Below, piece by piece: positions 21,801-33,350 of a stretch of 64,000 nt of DNA (the first letter of the stretch is position 1; each line of letters begins with the position of its first letter). The position numbers and the translations under genes are program-made. The stretch is from Vitellaria paradoxa (Eukaryota > Streptophyta > Magnoliopsida > Ericales > Sapotaceae), in NCBI GenBank assembly GCA_019916065.1, contig CM034241.1, positions 7,895,920 to 7,959,919 on the forward strand, given 5' to 3'. The notes beneath the pieces are model-generated. The model made no database searches, was not told the DNA's origin, and saw nothing but the letters and a program-made list of their open reading frames with translations.

Positions 21801-24800
21801 CTGTAATGTGACTAGAGTGCTAACTGAATGTGGCTGAAATGACACTGGAATGCCATAAAAAATTGTCAAAATGATGCTGGAGGGTGGCTAGAATGCCGCC
21901 ATAACAATGCTTGAATATGGCCAGAAGCCGCCATAACAATGCTTGAATATGGCCAGAACGATGCTGAAATAGCATCGGAATGACACTAGAGAGCAACTGG
22001 AATGATCCTAGAACAAGGTCACAGAGTTATGGGAATAACGGCAAAGGGTGGCTAAATGTCACTGGAAGTATAACGTTGGAATGTGGTTGGAATGACGTAG
22101 GAAGGTGAGAGCGAAACATTGTCGAAGTGTGATCGGATGAGGATCCAATGGGCAACAAAAGTTGCCACACGTTGAAGACAAACACTTGACGAACAAACTA
22201 TAGGCTTGTCGCAGGCTTTGAGAGATTGTATCATCAAAATATTGTATTTAAAATTAAATTCCCTGCAAATTGCACATGTTCAGATCTAGATTTTAATCAA
22301 CAATGTCCTAGTGGTATCATGCTCAATTTAAGGGGGGAGGGGGGCGGGGGAGAAAAGAAAAGAGGAACTGCTTTACTAGATGGTATAGTTTGAAGGCTAG
22401 TGGACAACAAGAACAAATTATGAATATCGAATGTGCTTTTGATTTAGGGCCAAGACTATTGTTGCTTTAGGAAGCATGTACACAATGGCATCTTTTTCCT
22501 ATCATGTTTGAACACTCAATAAGGATATAGGATGTAGTCCTTTCTTCTTGTGGTGATCGACCCTGTGATTGAAATTTCGATCATCTGAGAACAATGTGGG
22601 TCGTCGTTAATAACAAGATTAGAGGAAGCGAGTAGGGTGAGATGTAGGGAGGCATGGAGCGAGAGAGAGCACACACCAAAATAGTGTTTCGGTTGTGGTG
22701 GGGGGTTCGAATGCCTTGTAAAGAAGATGAAGGGGGTATTTGTAGTGATGGATTAGGAAAGGAGGTTAACCTCCACACGTTAGGATAGTTATCCCTAGCA
22801 CATGTGGCTAACTTTGCATGGATTGACCAACGTTAGTGGGAGGACAGTCTGACTAGATAGTGGTGACGTCTTTGAATGGTTGGGAGGTACAAAGATAGTG
22901 GATGTACTATAATGTTGGAATATATAAAGGTCAAACCCTCAAACCACTATAAGATATTAATGGTCTTTTCACTTATTGCCAATTAGTTTTGAGTTAGATA
23001 GTTTAACATAATATTAGAGCTGGGTATAGGAGGTTTCATCCACCTTTTGCTTCTTAATCTCTAGATTGTGCACTTCTCATACTTGGTTGGCTAGTTTGGC
23101 TCTCTACATGCGAGCGGGGGTTGCATGTGAGAGGGCATGTTGGAATATATTCCACGTTGATAAAATCAAGCCTCTCGAACCACTATAAGATTCTAATGAG
23201 TCTCTCCACTCATCACTAATTGGTTTTGAGTTGGATGCTTTAACATATACGAAGGAGCACGTTTTGGTTGTGTTTGCCCAGTAGCACCTCTCTCTTCTAG
23301 GCTGGTCGAGGGAGTTTTGATGGATACCTTACCTCTAGCCACCAAATAGCTTGGCTCGATGGTTCTCATGGGTAAGCGGTTCCTCGTAGAGGCCCCTAAG
23401 CCTTGCTTGTAATGGGAGAGTAACATACTCTTTTATTGGAGTTGTTTGGGAGTCTGAAGGAGGTTGTCGTGGGGTTCTCCTACGATGAGGGTTCAGCGGT
23501 GGTTGGAAGGCACCGACCAAGCACCACCAAGGGGAGGTGTCGCAGGGAGGACTATTGTGGCACTAATTACCTATGCTTGCTATGTGAGGCCGTAACTGTA
23601 TATAGTGCTAATCTTTTCAAATAGTTTGCTAAGTGTCTTATCTTATGTATCCTACTGTATATCATTATATGGATTGGTATCGTCATGTTATATCTTAGTT
23701 TTTCCAGTGATGTGATGGTTTACAAAGTTCATTTCCTGCCCATAATTTATTTGTACAGTCATGGGGAATGAAAAAGTAATCTAGCCATTTGTAGAATGAG
23801 TTTTGAATACTATAGCATCATATATGCAATCATGCAAGGTACTTGGACATTGGCATAGGATATTTCTGAAATGAGTGTTAAGAAGATGTTTCCTCGTGGT
23901 TTAGGTTCCTAACTGACATGATCTTTCATAGCAATTTTGCTAGAATTCAACTACCAATGGAAAATTAGGCCAAGATTATAAAGAATTGGCTTTGGGTTTC
24001 ATCTATCATGGACTATGAATCACAAATGCAGGACACTTCGAATTGGGTGTGTATCTTTATTGACATATCGGACACAACTCCTCAGATAATTTGAAATGTG
24101 TTTGACATGTCACATGGCATATCTAATATTTTATCATTTTTTCCTTCAAATATATGATTTAAGACATATATCTACAATCTTATAAAAGAAACACCAGAAT
24201 TTGGTGAAACCTTTTTTTTCATGATTTTTTTTTTGGTGAAGCTCCTATTTTTTAAATAGACAAAAATATCACCAAAACTAAATACATATACACGTGTTAG
24301 TTTTAAAAAGTAAGGATAAAAACTAAATATACACGTGTTAGTTTTAAAAAATAAGGATAAAAACTATACATATACACGTGTTAGTTTTAAAAATAAGGAT
24401 ATAATAGTTAATTTATAATATTTTCAAATTCAAAATTAACATTAAAAAATTTCAAATTTAAAAATTCAGTTCTCATGTTCAAATTTAAAAAAAAAAATAA
24501 TGTATACTTTCCTATTTTATAGTCATCCTTATGCTTTTATATTGACAAAAATAACTCCAAATCAAATACATATATGCAAGTTAGTTAGGAAAGTAAGGGT
24601 ATTTCCTATCTATTTCGGTATAAAGAAGATCATCTTATGAATTAGTTTGTGTAAACATTTGATTCCACCAAAAAGATGGGTTATACAATCTTATTGCACA
24701 TCAAAGTATATATCCATATCTATCCATCTAATTTAAATATTAAATCAAATAACTTCTAAAATTACCCTTAATTATGTCATTTTACAAATTCTAAATTTTT

Positions 24801-27374
24801 AACCACTATATTATTTTACTTTTTAAACCCCTAATTGAAAGACATAAAATTTCCTTCCACTTTCATGCTTGATTTTTTGGATTCGGGGCAAATAAAAAAA
24901 AGTATAAATCAAGGAATCTTAGTTTTTTTTTTTTTTTTTAACTTTCCCTTTTATTTCTCTTATTTTTTTCTTTTTCTTCTTAAAGAACAATCAAATTGTA
25001 ATTTGGTCATTTTTCACATATTTTATGTATTTTTTGTAAAAAAATAAAATAAATAAAAATATATTTAATTTAGAGAATACTTTCTTAAAAACATGCTTGA
25101 TAGAAAATAAAAAATAATAAAATACATTTTAGAATAGTCTGGAATATTCTATGTTTCTTTTCAATATTTAAGCAGCTAAGAGAATTTTTAAGAAGTGTCT
25201 CGAATATTTTAGAGTATTGTAAATATTATAAATTAGAATATTCTAGAACTTATGAGAGTTTATAGAAAGTGTGTTGAATATTATAGAGAATATTAGAAAT
25301 CTTTATGAATATTATAAATATCTTAGATATTTTTGTAGATGATTCTAGAGTCGTTTGATCAAATCAATCTCCACCATCCGTTAAGAAAGTGAAAAAATGT
25401 AAATAGGCGTACAGTTTGTTTATTTGTATGAATATATTCTAAGTATTCAAGTGAGTTAGTGATTAAACCAAAAAAAAAAAAAGAAAAATTGTTTTGTTTA
25501 TTTGTATGAGTTGTATTCTAAGTATTCAAGTGAGTTAGTGATTAAACCAAAAAAAAAAAAGAAAAATTGTGTGTCTAAGTCTTACATGATCAAAAGATTT
25601 TTTAACATAGATCAAAAGAATTTTTTTAGTAACTATCACTTAGTTAAATAAATTTAATTTTGTATTTTTCATATTCCTTAAATGTCCTTTTTAACCACCT
25701 ACTATCTTTATATATGTATATATTTTTTTATCCTTTTTAGATTTCACTTGATTACAAATTATTTACTTAAACTCCATTAGAACTATCTAATATTTTATAG
25801 GTGTTTCAATATTTTATATTTTAAATTGTTTGGTAATTTATTTAAAATTAAAAAATATATTTACTAAAAAAAGAAAAAAAAAAACCACACACATGGTGTG
25901 TGCGTTCACATCTACTATATATATACGAGTGGCAGAAACCCCTAAAATTCTAAAATCCCTATTATGTTTTGTTATGAAATATTGAATTTATACAAAATCC
26001 CTACTATATTTTGTTATGAAATATCGAATTTATAATGCAGTCGTGAAGATATATTTTGTGTTTCTATGATTTGGTGATCTGCAGATGTATCCTCAGTTAA
26101 TACCATTGATCTTATCACCTTCCTTTCTGTTTTAGGCCATGTATGAAGAGATGAACAGAAAAGCTGCCAGCCTTGCACTGGAGAATGAGAATTTGAAGAG
26201 GGTAGGTAGTGTTTGGTAAAATGTTTTTGGTGTTGCTGTGCGTCATGTGGAGTTGTTCTACTTCCATGGAAGTCATATGGTTTGCAGTAGTACCAAATTA
26301 TTCTTGCTCAGTCGTAGAATTTCTGGTTCTACAATACATTCCACATATTTTGTTCCACACAATAGTTCTTTGATTTCTTAATGCTAACATGATTGTCATT
26401 AGCCAAGCCAAGGCTTTGTTGAGTTGAATTGATAAATAATGCTAGTGTGCTGGTCTGTACTGTTTTCATTAATTAATTAATTTAATTTTTTATTTTTGTG
26501 GTAATTCCATTGAGTAGGAGAAGGAGTTGGCTCTTGAAGAGTATGACAACTTGAAGAGAACAAATGAATGCTTAAAAGCACAAGTAAGACATGATTGGAA
26601 ATTTGGAAATGAAGAGATGCTGTCATGTTCTAGAGTCTCATCTTATATTCTTCTCCTACTTTACAGATGGCTGAGACAAAAATGACCGAAGTCGAAGAAA
26701 TTCAAGAAGATTCCAAGTCAGGCACTACCAGTGCCGAGATGCCTACTTCATCAACCAATCATCCATTGCTATTATACAATCAGCCTCAATTTTCACCATT
26801 TCTGTGGTCTCCTATCATTCAATCTTCAAATCCAATGCAATTACAGCATGGGTCACAAAATGCCTTTTTTCTTCCGTCGAAAGTCAATTCGTTTCATGGA
26901 CAAAAAAATCCCCCAAAGATTACTGGTCCCGGAACTCCCTTGTATGTTGTGCCTTGTCCTTGGTTCTTCCCCCTTCCTGGTCATGGGAATGGCATTCATA
27001 TGAGGCCCTCCTCTGACCCGAACAATGAACGAAATGGAACTGCCAGATGCAAGCAATCAGGTATCAGTTCATCTCCAAAAACTATTCCATCTGAAGGATT
27101 CGTCCTTGTGTCTTCACCAATAAGTTCTATTAGGCGCATGTCAACTGTTAAACCAGAAACTTGCCACCAACCAAATCACTCTCCCAATGATCAAGCATTT
27201 TCTTCTACTAGTAGCCATGCTGTGAATGCTTTACCAAAAACTGAAAAAGATGTGATACTCTGCTCGACTGGGATTAATACGGAGGCTGACGCGGCAGCAG
27301 AGGCCCGGAAGAGGAGGAAGGAACTCACAAAGCTAAAGACCTTGCATTGCCGCCAATTCCAGATGCATTGTTGA
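15844..27374 (+). CDS. bZIP transcription factor with an isoleucine-substituted basic region, six exons, one apparent frameshift
   Basis: Exons: 15844-16109, 20039-20173, 20249-20326, 26136-26201, 26518-26583, 26667-27374, all GT-AG. Exons 2-6 are whole codon multiples. Exon 1 is 266 bases and ends in phase only if one base is restored near 16061-16065, where the frame otherwise hits TGA at 16066-16068; past it MNPALPVLRSSDPGK reads in the other frame. Corrected length is about 439 residues. Seen: acidic/Ala-rich N-terminus with DAAEALAALAH and RVKNESPPGDS; basic region EARRIRRVLANRESARKTIRRR (about residues 137-158, written here in part as NRESARKTIRRR); zipper over exons 4-5 with heptad residues M, L, L, A, L, L; a long Pro/Ser-rich tail with PGTPLYVVPCPWFFPLPG and a basic end EARKRRKELTKLK. 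In the usual N-x7-R/K signature the Arg/Lys is Ile here. I recall this substitution in the bZIP62-like (group J) proteins, so that is the likely group, with moderate certainty. It is expected in the nucleus; its DNA preference may not be the standard ACGT core. Confidence 0.87.
16420..18530 (+). other. bZIP intron 1, left part: AT-rich, old MITE debris
   Basis: Part of the 3.9-kb first intron. The segment 16425-16610 has scattered words of the hAT-like MITE family ('cgtgcagtgag', 'gttttgtagagtttt', 'ccaactccaaataagg') but no sharp ends. The rest is unique AT-rich sequence with no exon or gene recognised. Confidence 0.4.
18540..18985 (-). mobile_element. Antisense L1-like LINE fragment (zf-RVT end)
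   Basis: On the minus strand the reading SVDHLFLDC, then LWGTNKGF, then LWMIWTKE...VFNDSS and further on VQKNNIFSSS-V-RWLF resembles the C-terminal zf-RVT region of plant LINE reverse transcriptases (family pattern: cysteine motif, hydrophobic 'LW..W..RN.R.F', then a 'F....F..W' end). Stops and frame changes show that it is dead. It lies in bZIP intron 1, antisense to the gene. Confidence 0.6.
19280..19654. mobile_element. Mutator-type MITE with perfect 9-bp target duplication (copy 1)
   Basis: A 375-bp element with ~41-bp terminal inverted repeats: the left begins GGGATAATTACCTTTTTATC and the complement of the right begins GGGTTAATTGCCTTTATATT, both ending in AAGGTGAAAATC. TAAATCCAA flanks it exactly on both sides (19271-19279 and 19655-19663), diagnostic of Mutator-like transposition. 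It lies in bZIP intron 1. An inverted relative is at 45821-46182. Confidence 0.85.
20327..21240 (+). other. bZIP intron 3, left part: no recognised feature
   Basis: Intron 3 spans 20327-26135. This part is ordinary AT-rich intron sequence with no clear open frame or transposon end. Confidence 0.5.
21760..22100 (+). repeat. Degenerate GGAATG-type short repeat region with a perfect 32-bp duplication
   Basis: Words such as 'gctggaatg', 'ggctagaatg' and 'gacactggaatg' recur every 10-20 bases throughout. Within it a 32-bp unit starting GCCGCCATAACAATGC at 21895-21926 is repeated without change at 21927-21958. It lies in a block of intron 3 (about 21240-22900) that looks like inserted DNA but whose class I could not identify. 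Confidence 0.6.
22913..23245 (+). mobile_element. TRIM-like miniature LTR retrotransposon, copy B (both LTRs)
   Basis: LTR 1 (22913-23008, 96 bp) and LTR 2 (23138-23245, 108 bp) both run TGTTGGAATATAT ... TTTAACA. They share AACCACTATAAGAT, the TTGAGTT..GAT stretch and the TG...CA ends. LTR 1 is followed directly by TAATATTAGAGC (23009-23020), a mutated TGGTATCAGAGC primer-binding site. A purine run GTGAGAGGG lies just before LTR 2. The whole element is 333 bp with no coding region, the TRIM architecture. Flanks TATAA and TATAC form a near-perfect 5-bp duplication. It lies in bZIP intron 3. Confidence 0.8.
24281..24415 (+). repeat. 41-43-bp tandem repeat, three copies, each with CACGTG
   Basis: The unit 'atatacacgtgttagttttaaaaa-taaggataaaaact' occurs three times. 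CACGTG is at 24291-24296, 24332-24337 and 24375-24380, a regular 41-43-base spacing. It lies inside the Helitron-like element in intron 3 of the bZIP gene. Confidence 0.85.
25414..25570 (+). repeat. 79-bp tandem duplication
   Basis: Two almost identical copies of a unit with TTTGTTTATTTGTATGA, AAGTATTCAAGTGAGTTAG, an A12 run and GAAAAATTGT start near 25414 and 25493. The high identity suggests a recent event. Confidence 0.85.
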
Positions 27375-27650
27375 GCCAAGCTACTATTTGGTAGGTAAAA
27401 AACCAGCTCTTCCCTGTACTTCTTTATCATTGCTAACCTGCTCCTTCAAGATTGAACATTACTTCAAGTTAACCATAAAGGAACTAGATTCAAAGTTGGC
27501 GCTCGTCTTTCTTTGCCTCCTCTTTTTTTTTCTAAAGGTCGGATGTTAAATGTACAATCATAGTCTTTGAGTTTGATGACAATCATTCTGTGATTTTGCG
27601 AGAATATTATGCTTTTGTGTCTAGGAGAGTTCTAATTAGAACACCCAGCA

Positions 27651-27796
27651 TTTTAAGAGTTAAAGTTGCATTTTCAACATTTAAATTTTATGGAAGTTCA
27701 TCAGATGAATGGAAATGATTTAACCTTAATCATTAGATGAATTTTCATAAGGATTCAAAAGTTGAAAATGCAATTTCGAACTCTCAAAGTTGTATT
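27651..27796. repeat. Foldback hairpin downstream of the bZIP gene
   Basis: GAGTTAAAGTTGCATTTTCAAC on the left pairs with the complement of GTTGAAAATGCAATTTC and GAACTC on the right. Imperfect pairing extends inward through 'aagttcatcagatga / tcattagatgaatttt', giving a ~145-base hairpin centred near 27723. It starts about 280 bases after the stop codon and may lie in the 3' UTR. It is probably a palindromic MITE. Confidence 0.65.
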
Positions 27797-30700
27797 TCAA
27801 CGTCGAGAACCCATAATCCCATTTTGAGTAACATCTACAATTAGATTTCGAAGAGGTTGCTTTGAATCGTGATTATAGGTTTGTATTCTAATCTTTCGTT
27901 GGTGTAACTTTGTTACATGCCTATTTATACTTGGGACTAGTGTAGGAAAGTAGCGAGCAGACCGGCCCTTTTGGTCTTTTGCTCTGAATGATTTAATCCA
28001 GAAAGTAAGTTTGATGATTAATATATATATGCGTGAATGAATCGCTTATTTTATTGCCTTGATTGCTTGTTCATCGGTGAAAGAAATTAGGGGTGCTTCC
28101 CTTTTTGGTTAACTGAATTTAGTTTACGGGGAAAACTATTTTACTGGAAATTTTTATCAAAAAATAGGGGCAAAAATGATGCGCCAAAATGGTATTATTA
28201 TAGCTGTCACGCTTCCCTTAAACATGGGATCGCTCGTTAATCATATTACTTCAATCCATGGTGAATGTAAACTAAAAAAAATCCAAAATAACATTTTTAA
28301 TAAAAAAATTAAAATAAAATCTTAATGTTAACGTATAATTTTTCAAATAAAATTAATCAGTTAGTTTATTACAATAATAGGCCTTAAAATTTATGCAAGA
28401 ACACTGCCTTTTAAGTTCTCAAATTGAAAATAAATGATTAAAATATTTCTGTAAAATGTAACCGACTTATGATGGGTTTGAATTAAATCAAAACTCAATA
28501 TCTAGTATTCTTTCATCTCACTTGGAAAAAAAAGTAAAGAATGTTAAGAATGATGGGTGAGCTAAAGACTCAGTGTATGAGATGTCAAGTCAATAATAAA
28601 TAATAAATAAATAAATAAATAATAAACAGTTTAACCAGATGAAGTTTCTAAGTTCATAATGTTCATGTATAAAAAATGGTAATTCAAAGCCTGCAAGTTT
28701 GAGTACTAATAACTTTCGCAATCTAAATTAAATTAATTTCTCAACCACATTAATAAATATAAATCATTAATATGTGGATTATATAAGGAAATTAAATATT
28801 AGGTGTCAAAATAATTTTTTCGTGTTTAAAATTTGTGTTGGGAGTCACCCAGTCCGATTTTTAGGCTTTTCTTTATGTTGATCCAATTGAGATCGACTAT
28901 CATGATTTAGACAAAATCAATTTTTACCGTAATTGAAATTAAAGTCATCACAGTTATTTTTTATTATTAAAGTCGTGTTAGATCCTATTTCTTAGAACTT
29001 TAATTTCAATCTTAATAACTGTAAATAGAATACGTGTATGTTATGCATTTTAAATAAAGAATCACGCAATTTAAATAAAGAAGTCCATTTTTGGGTATGA
29101 TAACTAAAAACCACCATAAGGTATCATTGCCTTTCTCTTCGACATTAAGACCTCTACGTTAAAAGCACCTGAAAGCTTTCTTGATTTTCATTGCAAAACA
29201 TACATTAGCTTGGCTATATGTTAATTTAACAAGAAGTTTGTGTGGATGATGTTAGTATTCGGATCAAATAATAGAAGAGGAATGAGATTAGACAATATGC
29301 ACCCCTCCTTTTTTTTAACAAATAAGAAATTTGAATTCAATTTGAATATGAAAAATATTACTATATATAACACAAATTTTATCCGCGACTCCTTCTAGTC
29401 TAGCTCGTGGCCTATCATTATACATTGAGAAAAAAGATTTATAATCCTATTCTGTCTAAATTTCTAATAATTTGTCGATGGTAGAATAGATTCATAGACT
29501 AAGTTGACTGATCTGTTTTAAATTTAAAATATTTATATAATCTTTTTATATACCTTTTATGTTGTACGGTTGAAACCAAAAATATTTGTTACTCGCTCAT
29601 TATTCGCGATAATTTTTTTAACTCATTTTAAATCAAATGTAAAATTTTTAAATTTTTTAATTTTTTTAAATACGATTAACACATCTAAAAAAATATAACT
29701 TAAAAAAATAAAATTTGGTGATAAAAGTTGTAAAAGAAAACATAAGATTAAAAAAAAAAAAATCAATTATTCCTCAAAAATTTATGGGCACAAATAGGAC
29801 TTTTTCAAATTAAAGAGGGCCATAGGCACCCTCCAGTGCCCTGGCTCCTTCCTCCCCGGTCCGGATGGTTGCTGCTAATTGTGTACTTGACCGATCTTCG
29901 AGGGAATGCAATGACGCCTCCGTAGTTTTACGGCTCAAGTTTCTTGAGTGAAGAAGTTGTTACGATGGAGAAGGCATTCAGTCAAGAGCTAGAAAATTAT
30001 AGGTGAATAAGCACAATAGTAAGGTTTCGTTTCTTTTGATTTGTTATAAATTTTTGAAAATTTTTTAATATTAAAAATTTTTTAAAATTAATTATATTTT
30101 ATATTACCGTACGAATTATAAATTTATTTATCTTATTTTATCTCACTTTTTTTATTTCAAATACGCCCAAAGACACACAATTACACAAATTATGAGTTGG
30201 GTTTTGTGGGAAGAATAAAAAAAGGAGTTGACTGTGGTTCGACTGTGATTAGATAAAAAGAGGAGAGAGAGAGAGAGAAAATTAGATATTTTTTAGGATG
30301 CGTTTGGAGTGATAAAAGTAATAAAATGAGATAAATTTTAATTCCTAATTCATGTAATAAAAAAAGTGAATAACTTTTAAAATTTTTTAATATTTTTTAT
30401 CATTTTTAAAGTTGTGTCCTCCTAAATGGAGCCTATTTTATTGAGTGTATTGGATACAATTATATTGATACGTATTGGAATAAAATTTGTTTTCTCATTG
30501 GATAGGTAAAATTAATATTGAATTAATGTTTTTTTTTTTTTTTCTTGATGGATGCAATTGATTGATATTAGGTTAAAAATATTTTTTTTTCTTAAGCGAG
30601 CAAAATTGAACACCACACATTATGCGGTGTATATATACACACACATTAGTATGGGCATCTGGCCCGGGCATTAGCTTGCTCAGCCATTTAATCACGTGCT

Positions 30701-31837
30701 TTACGACTTTCAAGATATATACATATATATATTGGACTGTGTGTAAAGTATGTGAAGACATTCTTTCTTTCATCTGTTTCAGGATCTCATCATGTCGGAA
30801 TATCTTTAGAGTGAAACAAAATTGGATTATTGCAAACTTACAATTTTTCTTATATTTAGTGCACAACTTCTCTGCAGGGTTGTAGTCAAAAATGTTAACG
30901 TGGGGCCAAATTTGTTAAATCGTCAAAATATATATCCACAATAGTTACAATAATTTTAATATAAGAAGAAATTATTTATATTTAATTTTTTTATTAATTT
31001 TAATAATGGTGAGGCCAAACCCTTTCATAATTCCCACAAACATCGCCCTACTTTTTTATAAAATTACGTCAAAAGAAGGAAGATATATTCCCATCAGTTC
31101 GGTTGTGTGAATTGTTATTCAAATCGAACGATTTAGAACAAAAGTTTGTGAATCCAACAATTGACAAGCTGATATAACAGGGCTTCTTGACATTCTATTA
31201 TGTTTAGAGACTATTTAAGGAAAATAAAAATTTGGAGTGAAAATATATTGAAAATTCTCTATAAATTTCTTGTGTTTGAGAGAGGTTAACACCACATAAC
31301 TTGTCTTGATGAGCAATGAAAATACTTGAGCTCGCTAACATGTGTTATTATACTTGAGTGATATGCTAGGATGGATGTGTGGTTAGAAAGTAAAGTGAAA
31401 GAAAAATAAAATTATTAATATGTATTATTTTTATTTGATTAAAAATTAATATTTTTAATAAATAATTATTAATTATGTTTTTATTTTTTTAATTCAACTA
31501 AAAAAGGTAATAAATTTTAATTTTTCATTTCATTATACTTTCTTAATATTTTTTAACATTTTTCTTTATAAATTTATATTTCAAACATAGCCTAAGTAAT
31601 TTATTATTTTCTTAATGATAATTTTAGCTCAAGTAGGGATGGTAACAAGCAAAGAGATAATCTTACTAAAATATATAAATTAAAAAATTCCTGAAACAGT
31701 TTAATATCCCGTGTACTCTGTTTAAAGCCGGTGACGTAAATTAACCACTTAATTGCATGGGTAAGTCGAGGGATTTGTCTAAAACAGTTATTTAAAATAA
31801 ATAATTTTTTAAATAAGTTAGTCAAAAAATAATTTCT

Positions 31838-32260
31838 TTGAATAGCTCACTTAGTAAAGTGGTCAATCTAAATTGTAGTTGTCATTGTAATAACAGATTC
31901 AAAAAATAGATAAATTAAAATCGTGAATCTTGATAATTTATTCATAGCAAAATTCATATTTGTAATAACATATATTTGAAAAATAGATAAGGAATGGCGC
32001 AAGTAAATTTAAAGTCGGTTATAATAAAAAATGACTTCTAATAGATAAGTTTAAATTTGTCATTTTCAATACGAATTTAAGAAATAGATGACGTTTGGTG
32101 CAAGTGAACTGATAATGCTATTCACATTGGTGACTTCAATACAAAAGACTTCACTTTGAATACCAAATTCAAATTGATGACTTCAATTGACCTATTTAGG
32201 AAATATTCAAGAAAATGATTTTTTGATTGGACCCATGACCAATGACGGAATATCCTGAAT
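31838..32260 (+). repeat. tRNA-SINE-like and short-period repeat debris
   Basis: AATAGCTCACTTAGTAAAG resembles a tRNA-derived SINE A-box start. After it, segments of the form 'ata..t.caaaaatagata.g....gcaagt.aa' recur loosely near 31900, 31980 and 32080. The divergence is high, so the assignment is tentative. Confidence 0.3.
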
Positions 32261-32789
32261 AATCAACCCATTTGTTAAGCAGAGTCTTAGGAAAGCTTCC
32301 TTCTTTACCTTCAATTATATCTAAATGTGACCCGTAAACATTATTATGACTGCCTTTTATTAGTTACATAGAGATTTTATTATCAAAAAGTATATCCAAC
32401 GACTTCTGTATTAATTTCTTCTTACACATTACTAATTCTCTTGGTATAAGTTTGCTTCTTGTTAAATAGGTTATTAGGCAAAATCCTATGGATAAATCCT
32501 TTGTTTAGCCTGCTCTTGAATGAAAGATGATTAGTCAATGAAAAAGAGGAGAGAGAGAGAGAGAAATTTAAGAGTACATTTTGTTTGTAATGAAAATGAA
32601 AAAGAGAAGGAAAAAAGATAGATTTAAATTTTTTTGAAACAACTAAATTAAAAAATTAGTTTATTATATTTTTCAATCCCTATAGCCTCTGTTACAAATT
32701 CATGACTGATGCATTTGGACTGTTAATTTATACAGGGTCCAAGTAAGACCAGTGCAAATTAATGACTAACAAAACGTTATTCGCCACCA

Positions 32790-33350
32790 GCACTAATAAA
32801 AGTCTTGGACTTCTATGTTTTTTTTTTTTTTTAACTTTTTCCTCCTTTTTTTTTTTTTTCTATTTTCATTTTTGACAAGCACTAACAAAACCTTTGGACT
32901 TTTATGTTTATTTATATATTTTCTTTTTTTTTCTCCTTACCTTTTTTTTTCCCTTTCATTTTCTTTCTTCTTCTTTTTTTTTTTTATTCATCAAATCATT
33001 GATTAAGCCTTTCTTTGGCTACAACAAAGTACTTACATTTTTTTTGGTAGTTTCTTTTTGTTTTATATGTTTTTTTTTTTTACTAAAATTTGATTTTTTT
33101 TAAAAGTTATAACTTTTTAAGTGTATTAATAGTATTTGTAAAAAAAAAAAAATTAAAAAATTCACGTTCATTTAAATAAAAGTTAAAAAATTTAACTTTT
33201 TAGTTATTTTTTTATTCAAATGGATACTTTTACGAATGTAACTTTTTTGCTATTTTTTTCCCCTTACACATGCAAATAATACATTTAAAAGTTATAATTT
33301 TTATACAAAAAATCACATTTTGATAAAAATTGCATACAAAATGTGAAAAA
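32790..33350 (+). repeat. Pyrimidine-rich tract with an 89-bp duplication
   Basis: GCACTAATAAAAGTCTTGG at 32790 is repeated as GCACTAACAAAACCTTTGG at 32879, each followed by GGACTT-TATGTTT and long T runs. The T-rich frames to 33103 are low-complexity and are not genes. Confidence 0.6.

Larger units (their letters stand above)
24171..25915 (+). mobile_element. Helitron-like non-autonomous element
   Basis: The 5' end begins TCTACAATCTTATAAAAG after an A, as in plant Helitrons (A|TC). Near the 3' end a CACACAC-atg-GTGTGTG hairpin (25886-25902) precedes TTCACATCTAC|T, close to the CTAG|T consensus. Internal words (GTCATTTTACAAATT, ATATTATTTTACTTTT, CCTTAATT) match the smaller Helitron at 59294-59568. 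It carries a three-unit G-box repeat and a 79-bp duplication. The 3' boundary is uncertain: TCTACTATATATATACGAG there could also start a second element. Confidence 0.5.

Noticed and set aside
24281..24415. CRISPR-like regular repeat array
   Set aside because: Only three units in direct tandem without unique spacers, inside a plant intron and a Helitron-like element.
32815..33103. Phe-rich open frames in the T-rich tract
   Set aside because: They are poly-T translated as Phe; no start context or homology.
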